Of a stretch of DNA of 24,235 nucleotides, positions 7,692-14,412 are shown piece after piece. The position numbers and the translations under genes are program-made. Each line of letters begins with the position of its first letter. The first letter of the stretch is position 1. The stretch comes from an uncultured Eubacterium sp. Lineage in GTDB: Bacteria; Bacillota; Clostridia; Peptostreptococcales; Anaerovoracaceae. The stretch is taken from assembly GCA_937966095.1 (NCBI GenBank), contig CALCKF010000096.1:1-24235 (forward strand), read 5' to 3'. The notes under the pieces were generated by a model. That model worked only from the letters and a program-made list of their open reading frames with translations. It was not told the DNA's origin and ran no database searches.

Positions 7692-8564
7692 TTATAATAT
7701 CGTTTTCCATTTCATTATACTGTCTATGAATCTGCATTCCAGTATATCTCTGTCCTGAAGATATGTGAGATAACATTTGGTAGTTGAAGAAAGAAGAGCA
7801 TGCTGTGATACCGTACATCTTATCCCCATCTCCTCATACATACGTTTCAGTATATTATCTATTGATATATAATCAGCACATATCTCTTTTATAAGATCTA
7901 TGATTCCTTCTATATTTTCTCGGTTAAGCTCCGCAATCTCACATATATCTGTATCGACAACTCCATGAGCCGGTATAAACATCTTTCCCTCAAGGCTCTT
8001 TATATATTCAAGCGTATCGAGATATCCTGCCACATCATACAGATATCCGAATCTGTATTTTTTCAGATAATTTCTGCTAAGATACGAATCTGCAAGAAAC
8101 CATACATCATCATCAGTCTTTACACCTATCATGCTGAATGTATGACCCGGAAGATATCTCCATATCATGCCGCTGAATGTATTTCTCTCAACAGCATCAA
8201 ATCCTATCATTCCCGGATGAGAGAATATTTTTCTAAGTCTTCTGCACGGATATCCGCCTGTCATATAAGCTGACTCAAGATCCGAATAATGAGCAAACGC
8301 CATATCATATGCTGTACAATACGCCGGTATTCTGTATTTCTTCATGAGGTACTCATTGCCGCCCAGATGATCTATATGAGTATGTGTATTTATTATATAG
8401 TCTATAGACCACCCCTGACTGCTTATTACCTCATCGATCTTCTCTCCATCTCCTTTGGATCCTGTATCTATCAGACATACTCTGTCATTACCTGTCTTAT
8501 ATACGCCGATATTAGTATCATTTTCTATATAGTATGTTTTCTCTCCTACCTGTTTAAGCTCCAT
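7692..8564 (-). CDS. MBL-fold metallo-hydrolase, substrate unknown
   Basis: A 290-aa protein with the full metal site of the metallo-beta-lactamase fold: HTHIDH at residues 61-66, GHTFS near 145, the bridging Asp in FLADSYLS near 165, and PAHG near 208. An N-terminal beta strand pair with LIDTGS is also typical. About 75 residues at the C-terminus (after the last metal ligand) look like a helical, winged-helix-like extension seen in some members. Such proteins include glyoxalase II-like thioesterases, and no substrate can be assigned here. The start is the ATG 18 bases past the hypE stop; the ribosome site is poor, so coupling to hypE is likely. It lies between hypE and gap. Family certain, role unknown. 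Confidence 0.85.
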   Translation of the reverse strand: MELKQVGEKTYYIENDTNIGVYKTGNDRVCLIDTGSKGDGEKIDEVISSQGWSIDYIINTHTHIDHLGGNEYLMKKYRIPAYCTAYDMAFAHYSDLESAYMTGGYPCRRLRKIFSHPGMIGFDAVERNTFSGMIWRYLPGHTFSMIGVKTDDDVWFLADSYLSRNYLKKYRFGYLYDVAGYLDTLEYIKSLEGKMFIPAHGVVDTDICEIAELNRENIEGIIDLIKEICADYISIDNILKRMYEEMGIRCTVSQHALLSSTTKCYLTYLQDRDILECRFIDSIMKWKTIL

Positions 8565-8582
8565 ATACCACTTGTAACCTTT

Positions 8583-9563
8583 CTAGCATATTCTCGGAAG
8601 TCCTTCTCCGTAAAGCACATCAAACTTCCTGGTCGCTCCCAGTCTTGTCTTTATATATGCACCTTCACCTTTTTTAACACATCCTATAACTGCCGCATTT
8701 GCGCCGTTATCGGTTTTTTTCATTGCGCCCAATGCCCTTTCGGCATCTTCCGCCGCAACGATCGCTATCATTTTTCCTTCATTTCCCATGTAGAGAGGGT
8801 CTAATCCCAGTATATCGGAAAATCCTCTTACCTCATCAAGGACAGGTATGCTTTCCTCATCGAGCTCCACCATACATCCGGAACTTTCCGCTATCTCATT
8901 TAGCACCGTCCCTAGACCTCCCCTCGTGACATCTCTCATGGCCTTTACTCTTATATTATTATCAAACAGGCTTTCCACTACGTCATTAAGCACAGCACAA
9001 TCACTTCTTATCTCATTTTCTATTTCCATTCTGTGGCTCAATATACATGCATGATGATCTCCCAGATTTCCCGAAACGATTATCACATCCCCTGGAGCAC
9101 AGTTGCTGCTGCTGACATATCTTCCTTCAGGTATCTCCCCTATACCGGTAGTATTTATATAAAGCCCTCCATGACCTTCTATCACCTTGGTGTCGCCCGC
9201 TATTATTTCAACTCCTGCATCCCTGGCCTGTTTCGCCATTGATTTGACTATCTTGTCGAGAAGTTCTGTTTCAAGTCCCTCCTCCATAATGAATCCGCAT
9301 GTTACATACTTGGGCACAGCACCCATCATCAGCAGATCATTCACCGTTCCGCATATACAAAGCTTACCTATGTCCCCACCTTTAAAAACGAGAGGAGTTA
9401 CAACAAACGAGTCCGTGCTGCAGGCTATTTTGCCGCTGACATCAACCACAGCGGCATCTTCCATTTTATCAAGAATCCTGTTCCTGAAATGCTTTCCGAA
9501 TATATCATCCATAAGCTGGGCAGAGGATTTTCCTCCGCTTCCATGAGCCATCGTTATTTTCAT
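8583..9563 (-). CDS. hypE: Hydrogenase maturation protein HypE
   Basis: A 326-aa protein of the PurM/ThiL fold. It dehydrates the carbamoyl group placed by HypF on its own C-terminal cysteine, making the thiocyanate that becomes a cyanide ligand of the [NiFe] site. The required C-terminus is present, ending GLPRIC with C326 last. ATP-site motifs are MAHGSGGKSS at the start, STDSFVVTPL, GTVNDLLMMGA and MRDVTRGGLGT. The frame is open further upstream, but the ATG at 9563 fits the family start (MKITMAHG) and is 7 nt after AAGGAG; another ATG directly precedes it. It follows hypD by 11 bases and should act with HypC, HypD and HypF. Confidence 0.95.
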   Translation of the reverse strand: MKITMAHGSGGKSSAQLMDDIFGKHFRNRILDKMEDAAVVDVSGKIACSTDSFVVTPLVFKGGDIGKLCICGTVNDLLMMGAVPKYVTCGFIMEEGLETELLDKIVKSMAKQARDAGVEIIAGDTKVIEGHGGLYINTTGIGEIPEGRYVSSSNCAPGDVIIVSGNLGDHHACILSHRMEIENEIRSDCAVLNDVVESLFDNNIRVKAMRDVTRGGLGTVLNEIAESSGCMVELDEESIPVLDEVRGFSDILGLDPLYMGNEGKMIAIVAAEDAERALGAMKKTDNGANAAVIGCVKKGEGAYIKTRLGATRKFDVLYGEGLPRIC

Positions 9564-9574
9564 CATTATTCTCC

Positions 9575-10621
9575 TTAATGAACATTTTGATACCATATAC
9601 CGCAGGCGCCTTCCGCCGATACCATACACGGCCCGTAAGGCGACATCGGACTGCATCCGTTTCCAAACATAGGACATTCATCCGGATTTATCCTTCCCAC
9701 TATCACATCACCGCATCTGCAGGCTTCAGGAAGTTCCACGTCCTCATAAAGTTCCCTGCTCCCTCCGTCATAGCATGTGAATACACCTTTGAGATAAAGA
9801 CCGGATTCTTCTATCACCCCAAGGCCGCGCCACATTGCAGGGCCTGTTTCAAATACTTCATTTATAACTTCAAGAGCCTTTTTATTACCCTCTTTTTTTA
9901 CGACATTTCTGTACAGATTCTCCGTCTCCGGATTTTTATCTTCGATCTGCTTCACTATTCTGTAAAGAGCAGCCAGAATATGCTCTGCTTCAAAGCCGGC
10001 TACCACAAAAGGCTTTTTATATTTCTCCATAAGAGGCTCATACACATCGCTACCTGTTATCACACTGACATGTCCGGGACAGATAAATCCGTCCACATCT
10101 TCCTGATTCTCACATATCCATCTTAGAGCAGGTATCGCTGTCTTAAGAGATGTTACAAGCTTTATATTATATATGTTCCCAGCAACAGCCTCTTTTAGCA
10201 TAAGAGCATATGCCGGTGCAGTAGTCTCGAACCCCACTGCAGCCACAACATAAGTTGTATCCGGATTTTTCTCCGCTTTTTCCAGCGCCTCAAAAGGTGA
10301 ATACATTATCTGTATATTTACATTTCCTATACCCTTAGCTTCAGAAAGGCTCCCGCTGCTTCCGGGCACCTTCATCATATCTCCGAACGTAAGCAATACA
10401 TGATCTTTCTCCGATGCATAATCAATACATTTATCTATATAAGCTGTAGGTGTGACACATACAGGACATCCCGGCCCGGATATAAGCTTTATATCTTTTG
10501 ATATCAGATCTCTTATACCGTTCCTGAATATAGATGCCGTATGGGTGCCGCATACCTCCATTATCTTCAGAGGTCTTCCTCTGTAATTTTTCAAATAATC
10601 TATGATCTGTTTTATATCCAT
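9575..10621 (-). CDS. hypD: Hydrogenase maturation protein HypD
   Basis: A 348-aa iron-sulfur protein that, with HypC, holds the Fe(CN)2CO unit while it is built. Hallmarks: MEVCGTHTASIFRNG (about 21-35), ISGPGCPVCVTP (about 47-58), FGDMMKVPGS, VGFETTAPAYA, and the C-terminal cysteine-rich part CRCGDVIVGRINP, CPMFGNGC, GACGIWYQ, which carries the 4Fe-4S ligands. The start ATG is 4 bases after the hypC stop. GGAGG lies inside the end of hypC, about 15 nt upstream, a little far, which suggests coupling. Length is normal for the family. Confidence 0.96.
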   Translation of the reverse strand: MDIKQIIDYLKNYRGRPLKIMEVCGTHTASIFRNGIRDLISKDIKLISGPGCPVCVTPTAYIDKCIDYASEKDHVLLTFGDMMKVPGSSGSLSEAKGIGNVNIQIMYSPFEALEKAEKNPDTTYVVAAVGFETTAPAYALMLKEAVAGNIYNIKLVTSLKTAIPALRWICENQEDVDGFICPGHVSVITGSDVYEPLMEKYKKPFVVAGFEAEHILAALYRIVKQIEDKNPETENLYRNVVKKEGNKKALEVINEVFETGPAMWRGLGVIEESGLYLKGVFTCYDGGSRELYEDVELPEACRCGDVIVGRINPDECPMFGNGCSPMSPYGPCMVSAEGACGIWYQNVH

Positions 10622-10625
10622 GATA

Positions 10626-10841
10626 TTACTGCAGTTCCTCCAGCTCCGCAAAAAGATCTATAAGTTCCTGAGCTCTGTCCTGTTCCATAACTTCTATCGC
10701 ACATCCGGCATGCACCAGTACATATTGGCCCACCTCCGGCTCTACAAGTCCGGTGTTGACGTCAACTATATTGCCGTTAAAATCCACCTTGGCTCTGTTT
10801 TCATAAAGCTCCAGAACTTTTCCCGGTATAGCTATACACAT
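10626..10841 (-). CDS. hypC: Hydrogenase maturation chaperone HypC
   Basis: A 71-aa HypC/HybG protein. It starts MCIAIPGKV; Cys2, exposed after removal of Met1, is the residue that binds the iron centre and contacts HypD and the hydrogenase large subunit. An OB-like beta barrel follows (AKVDFNGNIVDVNTGLV, then VGQYVLVHAGCAIEVM) and a C-terminal helix. GAGGAGG sits 6 nt before the ATG, which fixes the start. Only one base separates it from the stop of the upstream ybaK-like gene. Confidence 0.95.
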   Translation of the reverse strand: MCIAIPGKVLELYENRAKVDFNGNIVDVNTGLVEPEVGQYVLVHAGCAIEVMEQDRAQELIDLFAELEELQ

Positions 10842-10842
10842 A

Positions 10843-11325
10843 TTATTCCTCCTCAGATGTTTTGCAAACATCTACCCACTCTATCATCCCTGAATATCTC
10901 TGAAGCTCCTCGCATGTCATCTCGATCGCACTGTTGCTGCTCCCGCAAGCCGGAAACACAGTCTCAAATCGCTTCAATGAAATATCAGCATATATGCGAA
11001 CATCTTCTTTTTCTATAGCAAAAGCACATACTCCCCCAACAGCATGTCCTGTAAATTCAACAACATCTTCCGGCTTCATCATCCTTGGTTTGAACCCGAA
11101 CTTCTTCTTGAATTTACTGCTGTTTATTTTACTGTCTCCTGCAGTCTGTATCAATATACATCCTCCATCAGGATCTGAAAAGGATATCGTCTTGCATATC
11201 CTTGCTGGTTCTGTTCCTGCAGCCTGCGCCGCCAGCTCCACAGTTGCACTGGAGACATCAAATTCAATGATACGGTCATCTATCCCCAGTTTTTTAAAAT
11301 ATTTTCTGACAGAATCGATAGACAT
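10843..11325 (-). CDS. ybaK: YbaK/EbsC-family aminoacyl-tRNA deacylase-like protein
   Basis: A 160-aa single-domain protein of the YbaK/ProX editing family. Signs are SSATVELAAQAAGTEPARI with the following lysine (about 25-44), GHAVGGVCAFAI near 95, and ACGSSNSAIEM near 130. Relatives hydrolyse mischarged tRNA such as Cys-tRNA(Pro) or Ala-tRNA(Pro); which substrate applies here cannot be told. The ATG at 11325 is chosen because GAGG is 7 nt upstream. It is the first gene of the operon that continues with hypC one base later. That neighbourhood is unexpected for a translation-quality gene and may be chance, or may indicate another hydrolytic role. Confidence 0.88.
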   Translation of the reverse strand: MSIDSVRKYFKKLGIDDRIIEFDVSSATVELAAQAAGTEPARICKTISFSDPDGGCILIQTAGDSKINSSKFKKKFGFKPRMMKPEDVVEFTGHAVGGVCAFAIEKEDVRIYADISLKRFETVFPACGSSNSAIEMTCEELQRYSGMIEWVDVCKTSEEE

Positions 11326-11343
11326 CTTTTTACCTCGCTTTTC

Positions 11344-11372
11344 ATTATACAATCAATTAAAAGATTCGTAAA
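11344..11372 (-). promoter_or_regulatory. Promoter of the ybaK-hypCDE-MBL-gap operon
   Basis: A perfect TATAAT (11344-11349) has TTTACG (11367-11372) 17 bp upstream on the minus strand. The start codon is only about 18 bases from the -10 box, so the leader is very short. Confidence 0.55.
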
Positions 11373-11380
11373 CACATCCG

Positions 11381-11430
11381 GTTCTTGTTTTTACTAATAT
11401 AGCCATGTTTCGTTCCTGTTTTTACTATTA
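11381..11430. repeat. Two 19-bp direct repeats upstream of the hyp operon promoter
   Basis: GTTCTTGTTTTTACTAATA (11381-11399) and GTTCCTGTTTTTACTATTA (11412-11430) agree at 17 of 19 positions and begin 31 bases apart, three helical turns. They end 9 bases upstream of the -35 box, in the usual place for an activator or cooperative regulator. No known family is recognised. Confidence 0.6.
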
Positions 11431-11477
11431 TTTATTATTTTTTTCTGACGCTTTCTGTTATTTTTTATTTAAAAATA

Positions 11478-11514
11478 ATAAATATGCTCTGCTTTGCAAA
11501 GCGAGCATATTTAT
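11478..11514 (-). terminator. Terminator of the transporter operon
   Basis: A long hairpin has ATAAATATGCTC (11478-11489) pairing with its complement at 11503-11514. The inner GCTTTGCAAAGC can extend the stem. On the minus strand TTATTTTT follows. It lies about 25 bases past the small-subunit stop. Confidence 0.75.
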
Positions 11515-11538
11515 CATATAATAAGTGTCTTTTATTCT

Positions 11539-11646
11539 TTATTTTTCTTTTTTACTGTGTTTAAAAGCTATCGCACATGAAAGAGCGAACCCTCCCCACA
11601 GACCGACACATCCGATGATCATCAGGATGATTGCGCTTGTACTCAT
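11539..11646 (-). CDS. MetS-like small subunit of an NSS transporter (35 aa)
   Basis: A 35-codon gene: a short start, one hydrophobic segment of about 24 residues (SAIILMIIGCVGLWGGFALS and onward) and a basic tail ending KHSKKEK. Its ATG overlaps the stop of the NSS transporter by 4 bases (ATGA), and AAGGAGG lies just upstream inside that gene. This size, topology and position match the MetS-type small subunits found after NSS transporters; MetS of Corynebacterium glutamicum is needed for MetP transport. It probably binds and stabilises the large subunit in the membrane. It is short, but the coupling, ribosome site and following terminator support it. Confidence 0.8.
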   Translation of the reverse strand: MSTSAIILMIIGCVGLWGGFALSCAIAFKHSKKEK

Positions 11647-13148
11647 TTTGCTACCTCCTTCTGTGATATCCTGTCAAGATCCGCATACCCTTCCTTACCT
11701 TTCAAAGTAGTAAGGAAATCAGCCAGTATAACTACAAACAGTATGCATCCCCATCCGAACACATTTATATCTGCAGAAGCATATCCGCCATAACCGTTGA
11801 GCACATAATCCTTTGTATTGAGGAAAAGCATGACTCCGAGCACTATAGTGGTAACTATCCTGAGAGAGTATGTCCACCATTTACCTATACTGAAATTCGA
11901 AAACTCATTTGCTTCCTTACGCAGCTTCTCCGGATTGAAGAATCTTGTTATAAGAATAACCTCAATAAGACCTCCTGTCGCAACGCCTATATTGTTTATA
12001 AAGGAATCGACTATATCAAGTATATTCATTCCCGCCCCTGTAATAAACAGGATACTTATAACAAATGTAGGAACGAGCACTATAGTTACAGCTTTTCTGT
12101 GCTCTATATCGAATTTATCGTGGAATCCGGAAACTACAGCCTGCAGTATCGACACCATCGATGTGATACCTGCAGTGAACAGGGCACCGAAAAAGCATAT
12201 TCCGAACAATGCATTGAGTGCCGGAAGCTCACTGATAGCCGTAGGGAATGTCATAAATGCCAGTCCTATACCTGATGCTGCTACATCCTCAACTGCAACT
12301 CCCTGCTGAAGAGCCATAAATCCCATTATGCTGAAAACACCTATTCCGGCAAACACTTCAAATCCATGGTTGGCTGTGGCAGTAATGAAAGCACTGTTTA
12401 CCACATCTGTTTCTCTTGGAAGGTAACTTGAATATGCCAGCATTATTGCAAATCCTATAGACAGGCTGTAGAAAATCTGTCCATAAGCCGCTACCCATAC
12501 ACTCGGATCCTTAAGAGCCTGCCAGTCAGGCTTGAACATGTATTCAAGTCCGTCAACAGCGCCCGGAAGCGTTATACCTCTTATAACAAGTATTAGAGTG
12601 AGAACAAAGAGTATAGGCAAACATACCTTGCATATAAGCTCAATTCCCTTACTTATTCCCTTATACATAACAAAGGCTATGATTATCCATATTACGATAA
12701 ACGGCAGTATCAGGTTTGTCCTTATCCCGCCAAAATTAAGAGCACTATCGGTAAGCCCGAGATATTCCACAAAGAACCCTGATGGATCTGCACCCCATGC
12801 CTGTGTAAATGAGAAACCTATATAACTCAGAACCCATACTATTATCGCAAAATAATATGTGCCTATAACGAATGCTACCATGACCTGGAACCAGCCTATC
12901 CACTCAAAGTGCTTGTTTATCCTGGCCCAAGTCACCGGTGCGCCTCCGCGATATGTCTTGCCCATGGTATATTCAAGGATAAGGATAGGTATACCTGCTG
13001 TTATGATTGCAAAAAAGTATGGCAGCAAAAACGCTCCGCCCCCATTAGTAGCGGCAACATAAGGAAATCTCCAGAGATTGCCGAGTCCTACGGCGGAACC
13101 TATTGCCGCCATAAGAAATCCGATTTTATTGTTCCATTGATCTCTCAA
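11643..13148 (-). CDS. Sodium-dependent amino-acid transporter, NSS (SNF) family
   Basis: A 501-aa polytopic membrane protein with about 12 membrane segments. The N-terminal signature GSAVGLGNLWRFPY (17-30) forms the sodium and substrate site of LeuT-type carriers, and it is followed by GGGAFLLPYF. Later segments such as GQIFYSLSIGFAIMLAYSSY (the TM6 region) also fit. It should import an amino acid with Na+. The MetS-like partner points to MetP-type carriers (methionine, alanine), but substrate cannot be read from sequence. The start is TTG, since TGA occurs in frame three codons upstream and GAGGAG lies 11 nt before it. Its promoter holds a perfect cre motif, so it is probably repressed by CcpA when sugars are present. 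Confidence 0.93.
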   Translation of the reverse strand: MRDQWNNKIGFLMAAIGSAVGLGNLWRFPYVAATNGGGAFLLPYFFAIITAGIPILILEYTMGKTYRGGAPVTWARINKHFEWIGWFQVMVAFVIGTYYFAIIVWVLSYIGFSFTQAWGADPSGFFVEYLGLTDSALNFGGIRTNLILPFIVIWIIIAFVMYKGISKGIELICKVCLPILFVLTLILVIRGITLPGAVDGLEYMFKPDWQALKDPSVWVAAYGQIFYSLSIGFAIMLAYSSYLPRETDVVNSAFITATANHGFEVFAGIGVFSIMGFMALQQGVAVEDVAASGIGLAFMTFPTAISELPALNALFGICFFGALFTAGITSMVSILQAVVSGFHDKFDIEHRKAVTIVLVPTFVISILFITGAGMNILDIVDSFINNIGVATGGLIEVILITRFFNPEKLRKEANEFSNFSIGKWWTYSLRIVTTIVLGVMLFLNTKDYVLNGYGGYASADINVFGWGCILFVVILADFLTTLKGKEGYADLDRISQKEVAK

Positions 13149-13205
13149 AACGATTCACTCTCCTCAAAAAATAATGATGATGTCAATAATGTCCAGTTAG
13201 ACAAA

Positions 13206-13235
13206 ATTATATATTGTAACCGCTTTCAATGTCAA
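13206..13235 (-). promoter_or_regulatory. Consensus promoter of the NSS transporter operon
   Basis: On the minus strand a perfect TTGACA (13230-13235) and a perfect TATAAT (13206-13211) are 18 bp apart. The leader would be about 50 nt. Such a strong promoter usually needs repression, which agrees with the operator inside it. Confidence 0.8.
13215..13228. promoter_or_regulatory. Perfect CcpA cre motif between -35 and -10
   Basis: TGTAACCGCTTTCA matches the Bacillus cre consensus TGWAANCGNTNWCA at every position, and so does its reverse complement TGAAAGCGGTTACA. It lies wholly inside the spacer of the transporter promoter, where bound CcpA would block polymerase. Whether this organism has CcpA cannot be seen here. 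Confidence 0.7.
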
Positions 13236-13246
13236 TATATTCGCAG

Positions 13247-13260
13247 TTTGTATACACAAA
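13247..13260. promoter_or_regulatory. Palindrome upstream of the transporter promoter
   Basis: TTTGTATACACAAA is a near-palindrome with a perfect 8-bp core, TGTATACA. It lies 11 bases upstream of the transporter -35 box. It may be an operator for an unknown regulator; chance is possible. Confidence 0.3.
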
Positions 13261-13317
13261 ACATTTTTCTCCCCTTAGTGTTTTTAATGCATATTATGGA
13301 ATAAATCCAAAAAAGAT

Positions 13318-13346
13318 TTGTTAATATATCCGAAAAGACTTATAAT
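13318..13346 (+). promoter_or_regulatory. Promoter of the hypABF operon
   Basis: TTGTTA (13318-13323), a 17-bp spacer and a perfect TATAAT (13341-13346) lie 44 bases before the hypA start codon. Confidence 0.7.
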
Positions 13347-13389
13347 TAAAACCGTAAATCTAATTTTAATTTATGGTGAGAATAATAAT

Positions 13390-13731
13390 ATGCATGAATA
13401 TCCAATTACCGAACAAATAATAAAGATTGCCGGCAGGCATTGTAAAGAGGCCGGAGGGGAAAAGGTCACGAAGATAAATCTTGTTATCGGAGATTATTCT
13501 GGATATGTCGGCGAATCTGTACAGATGTATTTCGACATAATATCACAGGGGACTTTATGTGAAAACGCTATTGTCGAAATAGACCACATAAAGCCTAAGC
13601 TCAGATGTACGGAATGTGGTGAATTGTTTGAAAAAAGGCCCATGACTTTTGACTGTCCAAAATGCGGAGGACAGGGCGAACCTACTGAAATAGGCAAGGA
13701 ATTTTATATTGACAGCATAGAAATAGAATAA
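13390..13731 (+). CDS. hypA: Hydrogenase nickel incorporation protein HypA
   Basis: A 113-aa nickel chaperone that delivers Ni to the hydrogenase large subunit together with HypB. It begins MHE, and His2 is the nickel ligand. Structural zinc is held by C73-x2-C76 and C89-x2-C92 (RCTECGEL, DCPKCGG). The frame is open upstream to 13318, but the ATG at 13390 has GGTGAG 8 nt away and gives the invariant N-terminus. It is the first gene of hypABF, 12 bases before hypB. Confidence 0.95.
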   Translation: MHEYPITEQIIKIAGRHCKEAGGEKVTKINLVIGDYSGYVGESVQMYFDIISQGTLCENAIVEIDHIKPKLRCTECGELFEKRPMTFDCPKCGGQGEPTEIGKEFYIDSIEIE

Positions 13732-13743
13732 CGGAGGTATATA

Positions 13744-14412
13744 ATGCACGATATCAGAAAAATAAATGTAATGGAAGGCATACTTGATGAAAACGATCAT
13801 ATAGCGCAGCATATAAACGAACATATGTCACGACACGGGATACTCGTAGTCAATGAAATGGGTGCTCCGGGAGTGGGGAAAACCACATCCCTTAAAAACA
13901 TTGTCCGCCATCTTGATCTCAAGCCTTATGTTATAGAAGGTGATATAGAGTCTGACCTGGATACACAGGCTCTGAATTCTCTGGGCATAGAAACACATCA
14001 GGTAAACACTCATGGAGAATGCCATCTGGATGCGCCTCTTGTTAATCACGCCACCGAACATATCAGTTTCAGCGAGCCTGGTATTTTGTTCATCGAAAAC
14101 ATAGGCAACCTCGTCTGTCCTGCTGAATTCACTATAGGAGAACACGTCACAATGCTTATATCCACTGTTACAGAGGGAAGCGATAAACCTTACAAATATC
14201 CTCTTGCTTTCGAAAAGGCCGATATCATACTCCTCAACAAAGTGGACCTCATACCTTATCTTGATTTTGATGAAGAATATTTCATGCAAGGTATACGGGC
14301 ACTCAATAAAAATGTTCCCGTATTCAAAGTTTCCGGAAAGACCGGAGAAGGCTACGAGGAGGTTGCCAGATGGCTTCAAAACAAAGCGAAAGAATTAAAC
14401 TGTGGGGAATAG
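13744..14412 (+). CDS. hypB: Hydrogenase nickel incorporation GTPase HypB
   Basis: A 222-aa SIMIBI-class GTPase that drives nickel transfer from HypA. The P-loop is GAPGVGKTT (40-48), where most relatives have GSGKT; the lysine and following threonine are kept. The metal site of the G domain is at C93-H94 (GECHLDA), with C125 in ENIGNLVCPAEF. The guanine-specificity motif is NKVD (165-168). There is no histidine-rich nickel-storage stretch, and no N-terminal CxxGC motif of the E. coli type. CGGAGG lies 6 nt upstream of the ATG. Its last 43 bases overlap hypF. Confidence 0.95.
   Translation: MHDIRKINVMEGILDENDHIAQHINEHMSRHGILVVNEMGAPGVGKTTSLKNIVRHLDLKPYVIEGDIESDLDTQALNSLGIETHQVNTHGECHLDAPLVNHATEHISFSEPGILFIENIGNLVCPAEFTIGEHVTMLISTVTEGSDKPYKYPLAFEKADIILLNKVDLIPYLDFDEEYFMQGIRALNKNVPVFKVSGKTGEGYEEVARWLQNKAKELNCGE

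Noticed and set aside
11525..11710. Plus-strand open frame of 61 codons over the end of the transporter
   Set aside because: It is antisense to the MetS-like small gene and the transporter end, with no ribosome site.
13828..14379. Minus-strand open frame of 183 codons opposite hypB
   Set aside because: Shadow of hypB, which has all catalytic motifs on the plus strand.
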